A stretch of DNA of 64,000 nucleotides, taken from Cellulomonas sp. URHD0024 (GTDB taxonomy: Bacteria > Actinomycetota > Actinomycetes > Actinomycetales > Cellulomonadaceae). The position numbers were made by a program, and so were the translations under genes. Below the pieces are notes generated by a model. That model saw only the letters and a program-made list of their open reading frames with translations, did no database searches and had not been told where the DNA came from. Each line of letters begins with the position of its first letter. Within the stretch, counting starts at the first letter, position 1. This document shows, in pieces, positions 34,868 through 41,421 of this stretch. The stretch spans positions 186,001 through 250,000 of the forward strand of contig NZ_AUEW01000001.1 in NCBI RefSeq assembly GCF_000426185.1. The letters run 5' to 3'.

Positions 34868-37552
34868 GTGAAACCTGGCATCTCGCGCGTCGTCGCGACC
34901 CTCGCTCTGCTGGCCCCCGTGAGCGCACTGGCCGTCGCGGTTCCCACCGCCGCACAGGCGGACGCACCGCCGAACGTCAGGGTCACCGAGTGGATGTACA
35001 GCCCGGTCCTGTCCTCGGGCGAGTACGTCGAGATCACGAACCTCGGCGCGGCCCCCGTGAGCCTCGCCGGCTGGTCGTTCGACGACGACAGCAAGGCGCC
35101 CGGGACCGTGCCCCTCGGTGCACTGGGCACGCTCGCGGTCGGTGAGTCCGCGATCCTCACCGAGTCCGCGGACTCGACCTTCCGCGCTGACTGGGGTCTC
35201 GGTGCAGGCGTGAAGATCCTCGGCGGGAACACCACGAACCTGGGCCGCGCAGACGAGATCAACATCTTCGACGGCCCGGACGCCGTCGCCGACCTCGCCG
35301 ACCGACTGACCTACAACGACCAGGGGACAGGGGCCGTCAAGGGTCCGCGCACGGCGGGCGCCGCAGGCGTGCCGGCCAGCCAGGCCGCTCTGGGCGCCAA
35401 CGACGCGTCACAGTGGCAGCTCTCGGCCGTCGGTGACGTCGAGGGTTCCCGCGCGTCGACGACCGGCGACATCGGATCGCCCGGCAGCAGCCGCTTCGCA
35501 CCGGCGGCGCCGCCGGTCGCGAGCTGGACCCAGGTGCGGATCAACGAGGTCTCGTCGGACAACGGCGCCACGCCCGTCGGTGACGCGGTCGAGCTGTACA
35601 ACAGCGGCGCGGCTGATGTCAGCATCGCCGGCTGGCTCCAGATCGACAGCGGTCTGGCCACCGCGGCGACCGCCCTCTCGGCGAAGCTGCCCGACGGCAG
35701 CCCGACGACGACCATCCCGGCGCGCGGCTTCGTCTACCTCGGGTCGACCAAGGGCCTGGGCAGCGGCGGTGACGGCGTGAAGGTCTACCTGCCGGACGGC
35801 CCGAACGGGACGGCCGGGACGCTCGTCGACTCCGTCACCTACACGGCCGGGCAGGCCGGCACCGACGAGACGAACCCCCTGGGCGCCGCCTCGTACGCGC
35901 GGTGCCCCGACGGCTCGGGCGTGTTCGTCTCCCTGACCACCAAGAGCTTCGGCGCGTCGAACGCGACGGCCTGCCAGACGCCGGTGACCGACCCGGGCCC
36001 CGGCCCCGGCGGCGGGACGACGCTGCTGTGCCAGCCCGAGGCTCCGGACCCGGCGGGTGCCCTGCCGGCGGGCGCGCTCGTCCCCGGCGCGTGGCCCGGT
36101 TCCGGCGACGTGACCATCGCGGACACGCAGTGCGCGTGGATCACGTCGACCGGTCCGGAAGGCCGTGACATCAGCGGCCTGGTCTTCGACCCCAGCAACG
36201 CCGATGTCCTCTACTCGGTGAAGAACAAGAGCTGGGTCTACCGCCTGGTGAAGCAGGGTGGCCTCTGGGTTCCCGACACCACCAACGGCTGGGCTGCCGG
36301 CAAGCAGATCTTCTTCCCCGGAAGCACGGACACGGCGACGAACCAGCCCGACTCCGAAGGACTGACCGTGGGCCCGGACGGAGCCCTGTACGTCACGACC
36401 GAGCGCAACAACGCGGCGAACACGATCCCGCTGAACTCGGTCCTGCGTATCGACCCGACGCAGTCGGGCACTCGGCTGGTCGCGACCGACCAGTGGAACC
36501 TGACCACCGAGTTCCCCGAGCTCCACGCGGGCAGCAAGACCGAGGCGAACCTGGGGTTCGAGGGCGTCACCTTCGTCCCGGACAGCTACTTGGTCGGCTA
36601 CGGGTTCGTCGACGCCTCCACCGGCCTCACCTACAAGCCGAGCACCTACCCGCTGCACGGCACGGGCTTGTACTTCGCGGCGTTGGAGAACGACGGAAAG
36701 CTCTACGCCTACGCGCTCAACAGCGACCACACGTTCCACCGGGTCGCGGTCGTCGACACGGGCATGGGGCGCGTCATGGACGTGCAGTTCGACGCCGACG
36801 CCCAGCGCATCTGGGCAACGTGCGACAACACCTGCGGCGTCGTGTCGACGGTGCTCAAGGTCAGCGCGACCGGCACGATCGTTCCGGAGACGGCATTTGG
36901 CAAGCCGGCCAGCCTGCCTGTCGACAACATCGAAGGCTTCGCCCTGGCGCCGAGCTCGACCTGCGTGGGCGGGACCAAGGAGGTCGTCTGGTCAGACGAC
37001 GGCCTGTGGGGCACAGGCGCGGGCACGCCCGGCGAGGGCCACGCGCTGTACAGCGGCCGCATCCGCTGTGACCTGGGACTCGGCGGGCAGGGCGTGCCTC
37101 CGGGACCGGCTGCGTGGATCTCCGGGAAGGCCTACACCACGGGTGACACGGTGACCTACGGCGCCCGGGTGTTCCGGGCGCAGTGGTGGACCTCGAGCGA
37201 ATTGCCCGGCTCCACGGCGTACGGCTCCTGGGAGGAGCTCGCGACAGCCGCCGACGGCACCGCCCTCTGGACGCCTTCGCGCGTGTTCACCGTCGGCGAC
37301 GTGGTCGTCTACAACGGCAAGAAGTACCGCGCGATGTGGTGGACCCGCAACCAGGCGCCGGGCGGCGCCGGCGGCCCGTGGTCCGAGGTGCCGGCGCCCG
37401 TGGCTGGCGGCACCAACCCCGCGTGGAGCGCCGACACGGTCTACGTCGGTGGTGAGAAGGTCGCCTACCTGGGGCACACGTACCAGGCGCAGTGGTGGAC
37501 GGCAGGCGTCGCACCGGGCACGGCCGGCACTGCCTGGAAGCTTCTCGCCTGA
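34868..37552 (+). CDS. Secreted lamin-tail/beta-propeller protein with three CBM5/12 modules
   Basis: An 894-residue exported protein. Signal peptide to about residue 32 (AQADA). Two lamin-tail domains follow: roughly 35-170 (VTEWMYSPVLSSGEYVEITNLGAAPVSLAGW) and 225-370 (RINEVSSDNGATPVGDAVELYNSG). A central propeller-like part at about 410-740 (DISGLVFDPSNADVLYSVKN, DSEGLTVGPDGALYVTTERNN, NLGFEGVTFVPDSY) resembles phytase-like esterases. Three C-terminal modules start near 747, 798 and 851, each with the AxWxxxxxYxxGDxVxYxGxxYxAxWWT pattern of CBM5/12 chitin binding. GTG start without ribosome-binding site. Confidence 0.88.
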   Translation: MKPGISRVVATLALLAPVSALAVAVPTAAQADAPPNVRVTEWMYSPVLSSGEYVEITNLGAAPVSLAGWSFDDDSKAPGTVPLGALGTLAVGESAILTESADSTFRADWGLGAGVKILGGNTTNLGRADEINIFDGPDAVADLADRLTYNDQGTGAVKGPRTAGAAGVPASQAALGANDASQWQLSAVGDVEGSRASTTGDIGSPGSSRFAPAAPPVASWTQVRINEVSSDNGATPVGDAVELYNSGAADVSIAGWLQIDSGLATAATALSAKLPDGSPTTTIPARGFVYLGSTKGLGSGGDGVKVYLPDGPNGTAGTLVDSVTYTAGQAGTDETNPLGAASYARCPDGSGVFVSLTTKSFGASNATACQTPVTDPGPGPGGGTTLLCQPEAPDPAGALPAGALVPGAWPGSGDVTIADTQCAWITSTGPEGRDISGLVFDPSNADVLYSVKNKSWVYRLVKQGGLWVPDTTNGWAAGKQIFFPGSTDTATNQPDSEGLTVGPDGALYVTTERNNAANTIPLNSVLRIDPTQSGTRLVATDQWNLTTEFPELHAGSKTEANLGFEGVTFVPDSYLVGYGFVDASTGLTYKPSTYPLHGTGLYFAALENDGKLYAYALNSDHTFHRVAVVDTGMGRVMDVQFDADAQRIWATCDNTCGVVSTVLKVSATGTIVPETAFGKPASLPVDNIEGFALAPSSTCVGGTKEVVWSDDGLWGTGAGTPGEGHALYSGRIRCDLGLGGQGVPPGPAAWISGKAYTTGDTVTYGARVFRAQWWTSSELPGSTAYGSWEELATAADGTALWTPSRVFTVGDVVVYNGKKYRAMWWTRNQAPGGAGGPWSEVPAPVAGGTNPAWSADTVYVGGEKVAYLGHTYQAQWWTAGVAPGTAGTAWKLLA

Positions 37553-37713
37553 CGCGAACCCGTAGTAAAGATGCCAAAAGGATTCATACCGAGTACACCC
37601 GTCCTCAAGCACCGCCCTGCGGGCTCAGGCTCTCGCGCGCCCCGTGGGTGGCCAGGGAAACGTTCAGGCCGCCGGATCTGCCTAGGGGCCGTGGCGCTTG
37701 TCGTGGCGCCGAT

Positions 37714-37732
37714 GTACCACGTAGGTACCACG
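37714..37732. repeat. Direct repeat GTACCACG, 11-bp period
   Basis: GTACCACG at 37714-37721 and 37725-37732 separated by TAG, within the 214-nt gap between the secreted protein and the tRNA. It has the spacing of a tandem operator. The remainder of the gap, including an A/T-rich patch near 37561-37595, holds nothing else I can name. Confidence 0.35.
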
Positions 37733-37766
37733 AGGAACCGCAACGCTATGACCTGCGGAAATGCGG

Positions 37767-37840
37767 TGCCCCGAGTGGGATTCGAACCCACACTGGATCG
37801 GGTTTGAGCCGAACGCCTCTGCCGGTTGGGCTATCGGGGC
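37767..37840 (-). tRNA. tRNA with anticodon CAA, short variable region
   Basis: A 74-nt cloverleaf on the minus strand. Acceptor GCCCCGA pairs with TCGGGGC, discriminator A; D-arm GCCC/AGGC with loop AACCGGCAG; anticodon stem TTCGG/CCGAT (first pair is T-T) with loop CTCAAAC, anticodon CAA at 37804-37806; variable region only CCAGT; T-arm GTGGG/CCCAC with loop TTCGAAT. CAA reads UUG leucine, but bacterial leucine tRNAs have a long variable arm, which is absent. CCA is not encoded (CCG follows). A TATCCT -10 on the same strand lies just upstream (37849-37854). Confidence 0.82.
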
Positions 37841-37932
37841 CGTGCAGCAGGATACCGGCCGCGCACGACTGTGAGGACGCAGGTGCGCTGGCTCACAGGT
37901 CGAGGTACTGCGAACGCACGGGTTGCTCCCAC

Positions 37933-37938
37933 TACTCT
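37933..37938 (+). promoter_or_regulatory. -10 element of probable leaderless promoter for pdtaR
   Basis: TACTCT, 6 nt before the GTG at 37945, and no ribosome-binding site. Confidence 0.6.
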
Positions 37939-37944
37939 GTCCCC

Positions 37945-38619
37945 GTGAGCACCGACGCCAATCCCGATCCCACCCAGGCCGCCCTCGACCTCAGCTCGAC
38001 CGACGCCGAGGCCGAGCGGACACCCGCACCGAAGCGCGCGGCGCGCCGGGCGGTGGTGGCCGAGGACGAGGCCCTGATCCGGATGGACGTCGTCGAGACG
38101 CTGCGGGACGCAGGCTTCGATGTCGTCGGCGAGGCCGGCGACGGTGAGCACGCGGTGCAGCTGGTGACGGAGCTCAAGCCCGATGTCGTCGTGATGGACG
38201 TCAAGATGCCGATCCTCGACGGGATCTCGGCGGCCGAGCGCATCGGCAAGGCGCACCTGGCGCCGGTGGTGCTCCTGACGGCGTTCTCGCAGAAGGAGCT
38301 CGTCGAGCGCGCCAACGAGGCCGGCGCCATGGCCTACGTCATCAAGCCGTTCAGCCCGGCGGACCTGCTGCCGGCCGTCGAGATCGCCATCTCGCGGTAC
38401 GCGCAGATCGCGGCGCTCGAGTCGGAGGTCGCAGACCTGGCCGAGCGGTTCGAGACGCGCAAGCGGGTGGACCGCGCCAAGGGCCTGCTGATGACCAAGA
38501 TGGGGCTCACGGAGCCGGAGTCGTTCCGATGGATCCAGAAGACCTCGATGGACCGCCGCCTGACCATGCGTGAGGTGGCCGACGCGGTCATCGAGCAGGT
38601 CGGTGGCGGCTCCGCCTGA
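37945..38619 (+). CDS. pdtaR: ANTAR response regulator PdtaR
   Basis: A 224-residue regulator. Receiver domain at about 35-155: acidic pocket VVAEDEALIRMD, phospho-acceptor D85 in VVMDVKMP, K134 in YVIKPF. ANTAR RNA-binding domain at 165-220: RVDRAKGLLMTKMGLTEPESFRWIQKTSMDRRLTMREVADAV. It is phosphorylated by the histidine kinase PdtaS and acts as an RNA antiterminator. A disordered N-terminus of about 30 residues precedes the receiver. It sits upstream of polA, as is usual in actinobacteria. Confidence 0.96.
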   Translation: MSTDANPDPTQAALDLSSTDAEAERTPAPKRAARRAVVAEDEALIRMDVVETLRDAGFDVVGEAGDGEHAVQLVTELKPDVVVMDVKMPILDGISAAERIGKAHLAPVVLLTAFSQKELVERANEAGAMAYVIKPFSPADLLPAVEIAISRYAQIAALESEVADLAERFETRKRVDRAKGLLMTKMGLTEPESFRWIQKTSMDRRLTMREVADAVIEQVGGGSA

Positions 38620-38677
38620 CGCGGGGTGAGCTCGACGGGGGCCGGCGCGGAGCGATCTGCGTCGGCCTTCGTCGCGT

Positions 38678-39442
38678 CTACGGGGTGTGCAGGTCGACGA
38701 CGAGGGCGCGGTGGTCGGAGATGCCCGTGTCGATCGAGCGCGCGAGCCCCGAGGCCCGGACGTCCCCGTAGGCGAGCACGTGGTCGAGCTGTTTCGTCGG
38801 GCGAGCGACGGGGTAGGTCGGGACGGTCGCCAGGGATGTGAAGCCCGACGCGCGAGTGGCCTGCTCCGCGTCGAGGTTCAGGTCGCCCACCAGCACGAGC
38901 GGACGGGGGAGCTCGCGGGCGCGGCCGGCGAGGTAGGTGAGCTGTCGCAGGTTGTGACCGGGGATGAACGACAGGTGGGTCGCGACGACGGTGAGGTCGC
39001 CGTGCGGTGCCTGCACGGTCGCGACGAGGGCCGCGCGGGGCTCGTCGCGCACGAGGGTCGGCCAGCGGTTCCCGGGCCACCGGACGGGCGCCCGGCGGCG
39101 CCGCAGCGGTAGGTCGAGCACCTGCCAGCCCAGCACGGGCAGGCGGCTCAGCAGCGAGATCCCGTAGGCGGCGGACCGGGGCTGCTGGTCGCCGGTGGGA
39201 GCCGACCACAGGCCCGGCTCACCGTGCAGGACGGCCGCGAACCGGTGCTCGGGAGCGCCCATCGCGTCGGCCGCGACGTGCGTCAGGTCTGCGCCGTGCG
39301 AGCGAGGCTGGTCGCGGTCGACCTCTTGCAACGCGAGCACGTCGGCGTCGAGGCCGCGCACCGCCTGGGCGAAGCGGTCCAGGTCGACGTGGCCGTCGTC
39401 GAGCGACCGGCCGTGCAGGATGTTGAAGGTGGCGATGCGCAC
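38678..39442 (-). CDS. Endonuclease/exonuclease/phosphatase-family protein
   Basis: A 254-residue metal-dependent phosphoesterase. Motifs: ATFNILHGRS (metal Asn), LALQEVDRDQ (catalytic Glu), THLSFIPGHN, VLVGDLNLDAEQA, and ISDHRALVVD with the final His. Such enzymes cut DNA, lipid or inositol phosphates; no DNA-binding addition is evident. No signal peptide. Convergent with pdtaR and divergent from the nucleotidyltransferase (59-nt gap). Confidence 0.9.
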   Translation of the reverse strand: MRIATFNILHGRSLDDGHVDLDRFAQAVRGLDADVLALQEVDRDQPRSHGADLTHVAADAMGAPEHRFAAVLHGEPGLWSAPTGDQQPRSAAYGISLLSRLPVLGWQVLDLPLRRRRAPVRWPGNRWPTLVRDEPRAALVATVQAPHGDLTVVATHLSFIPGHNLRQLTYLAGRARELPRPLVLVGDLNLDAEQATRASGFTSLATVPTYPVARPTKQLDHVLAYGDVRASGLARSIDTGISDHRALVVDLHTP

Positions 39443-39501
39443 GACGCCGATTCAACCCGCCGACCTGCAGGCTCGCGCGTCGGGGTGTAGACCTGCGTGC
39501 C

Positions 39502-40107
39502 ATGACGCCGAGGGACGACCGAGCCGCGCTTCAGGACGGCCTTCGCCTGGCGGCGGTCGCGCTCACGGACGCCGAGATCCCGTTCGCCCTCGTCGGCGGC
39601 TACGCGGCCTGGGCGCGCGGAGCGCCCGAGCCCAGCCACGACGCCGACTTCGCGGTCATGGAACGGGACGTCGACCGAGCGAAGGCGGCGATCGCGGCCA
39701 AGGGGCTGCAGGTGTCCGAGCCTGCCGAGAACTGGCTGTTCAAGGCGTACCACCAAGGACAGCTCGTGGACGTCCTGTTCCGCATGGTGGGGGAGCCCGT
39801 CACGGCCGAGCTGCTGGCACGCAGTGACGTCCTGGAGGTGCTGGCCGTGCGCATGCCGGTCCTGGGCGCCACCGACATCGTCTCCGCGAAGCTGCGCGTG
39901 CTCGGGGAGCACGCGTGCGACTTCGCCCGCCCGCTGGCCATCGTGCGCGGGCTTCGCGAGCAGGTCGACTGGGACCAGGTCCGCTCGGACGTGGCCGACC
40001 ATCCGTACGCGCGCGCGTTCCTGTTCCTGGCCGACGAGCTGGGCATCACGGACGTCGGCCTGGTGCCCGGGTCTGAGGTCGAGCCCGGCCGTGCGGGCGG
40101 CGACTGA
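39502..40107 (+). CDS. Nucleotidyltransferase-fold protein
   Basis: A 201-residue protein with the polymerase-beta-type nucleotidyltransferase core: FALVGGYAAWARGAPEPSHDADFAVM has the G-G sheet turn and the DxD catalytic pair; QLVDVLFR holds the third acidic residue. Similar proteins are the AbiEii/MNT type, which modify RNA or partner proteins, but no toxin or antitoxin partner gene is adjacent. Stands alone. The function is unassigned. Confidence 0.8.
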   Translation: MTPRDDRAALQDGLRLAAVALTDAEIPFALVGGYAAWARGAPEPSHDADFAVMERDVDRAKAAIAAKGLQVSEPAENWLFKAYHQGQLVDVLFRMVGEPVTAELLARSDVLEVLAVRMPVLGATDIVSAKLRVLGEHACDFARPLAIVRGLREQVDWDQVRSDVADHPYARAFLFLADELGITDVGLVPGSEVEPGRAGGD

Positions 40108-40386
40108 GGAGCGGCTCGGGGAGGCCGTGCGCCCGGTTGCCCGATCTGACGGGGCGGGGTTTCCTGAACGGGAGGCGTCCGAGCCCTGAACGACCGGTGC
40201 CCTCGCCATAGCACACCGGATCTGGTCACATGTCCAAGAAATGCACTCGTCCGAGGGACACGTCACGTCTCCTGGGACTAGGCACCGCTGTCCGCAGTGG
40301 TCCATGATCGACAACGACGCCATCGCGGGCAGGGATGTCGTCACCCCGACCGGATCCCCCTCGTCCCGTCCGGAGGTCTGACTGCC

Positions 40387-41076
40387 GTGCGAATCGGTGC
40401 GCAAGTACGTGGAGCCCAACCGGGCGACCTCGACAGCCTTGTCGCGCTCGTTCTGACCGCGCGCCAGGAGGCGGGCGTCGGATCGCAGCTCTGCACGGAC
40501 GACAGTGCGCGCCTTCACGACCAGCTCGGCACCCTGCTCGGCATGCCGGGCGGTCGTGTCCTGCTCGCGCAGCTGGACGGCGAACCGGCCGGGCTGATGC
40601 TGGCGCGGATCGTCGGACCTGGTCCGTTCACCGACGTCGTCGCGATGGACATCGAAGCCGTCTACGTCCGGCCCGATGCCCGTCGACGGGGTCTGGGGCG
40701 CGCCATGCTGCTCGCCGCGGTGGCGATGGCGGAGGAGGCGGGTGCCACCGAGCTCTACTCGTCGCCGCTGCCGGGCGCTCGTGGGATGCAGCGGTTCCTC
40801 GCGAGGATCGGATTCGCACCTGCCGCATCGCACCGGGCCGTCTCGACCGCCGTGCTGCAGCGCCGGCTGGCGACGGATCACGTCCCGGGCACGGCCCGCC
40901 GGCTCGAGGACCTCATCGCCCGTCGCCGCCAGGTCCGCGGTGCACGGCAGGTCGCCGACGAAGCTCCTGCGCCCGCGGCGAAGGCCGCCGATCAGTCGCG
41001 CAGCTCGATCACCATGCAGGTCAACCGCGCGGTGCAGAGCAAGCGGCCGCCGTCGTCCTCGACCACGACCTGGTAG
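40387..41076 (+). CDS. GNAT-family acetyltransferase
   Basis: A 229-residue protein. GNAT core with the acetyl-CoA loop VRPDARRRGLGRAMLLAA (R/QxxGxG/A) at about 97-114, preceded by MDIEAVYV and followed by ARGMQRFLARIGFAPA. GTG at 40387 has GGAGG 10 nt upstream. The last 28 residues are antisense to the thioesterase gene (85-nt convergent overlap), and look unlike a GNAT end. The upstream 279-nt gap shows no gene. The substrate is unknown. Confidence 0.82.
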   Translation: MRIGAQVRGAQPGDLDSLVALVLTARQEAGVGSQLCTDDSARLHDQLGTLLGMPGGRVLLAQLDGEPAGLMLARIVGPGPFTDVVAMDIEAVYVRPDARRRGLGRAMLLAAVAMAEEAGATELYSSPLPGARGMQRFLARIGFAPAASHRAVSTAVLQRRLATDHVPGTARRLEDLIARRRQVRGARQVADEAPAPAAKAADQSRSSITMQVNRAVQSKRPPSSSTTTW

Positions 41077-41402
41077 GTGGCCAGCCGGCCCCCGAGGTGG
41101 ACCGCGGTGGCGGTCCCCGTCACGATGCCTGAGCGGGCCGACCGGTGGTGCGTCGCGTTGATCTCGATGCCGACCGCCGCGCGTCCAGGCCCTGCGTGCG
41201 CCTGTGCCGCGTAGGAGCCGAGCGTCTCGGCGAGGGCCGCCGAGGCGCCGCCGTGCAGGAGCCCGTACGGCTGCGTGTTGCCCTGGACGGGCATCGTGCC
41301 GACCGCACGGGTGGCCGACACCTCGGTCACCTCGATGCCCATGCGCTCGAGCAGTGTGCCCGCGATGGACGGGGTGGAGGCGAGGGCGTCGGTGTCGGTC
41401 AT
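40992..41402 (-). CDS. Hotdog-fold thioesterase (PaaI-type)
   Basis: A 136-residue enzyme of the hotdog fold that hydrolyses acyl- or aryl-CoA. GNTQPYGLLHGGASAALAETLGSYAA contains the catalytic HGG and acidic residue pattern; INATHHRSARSG and the closing strands are typical. ATG at 41402, 19 nt from the polA start on the other strand, so the two share a tiny divergent promoter region. A longer upstream frame would read through the polA start and is rejected. Confidence 0.9.
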   Translation of the reverse strand: MTDTDALASTPSIAGTLLERMGIEVTEVSATRAVGTMPVQGNTQPYGLLHGGASAALAETLGSYAAQAHAGPGRAAVGIEINATHHRSARSGIVTGTATAVHLGGRLATYQVVVEDDGGRLLCTARLTCMVIELRD

Positions 41403-41408
41403 GCCAGA

Positions 41409-41414
41409 TAGGTT
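41409..41414 (+). promoter_or_regulatory. -10 element of probable leaderless promoter for polA
   Basis: TAGGTT, 7 nt before the GTG at 41422. On the opposite strand CAACCT lies 7 nt before the thioesterase ATG, so both promoters fit in a 19-nt gap. Confidence 0.55.
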
Positions 41415-41421
41415 GGCACCC

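Noticed and set aside
37714..37840. tRNA-linked attachment site of an integrated element
   Set aside because: A short direct repeat lies near the tRNA, but no integrase, second att copy or composition shift is present.
39502..40107. Type IV toxin-antitoxin (AbiE) system
   Set aside because: The nucleotidyltransferase resembles AbiEii, but no AbiEi-type antitoxin gene adjoins it.
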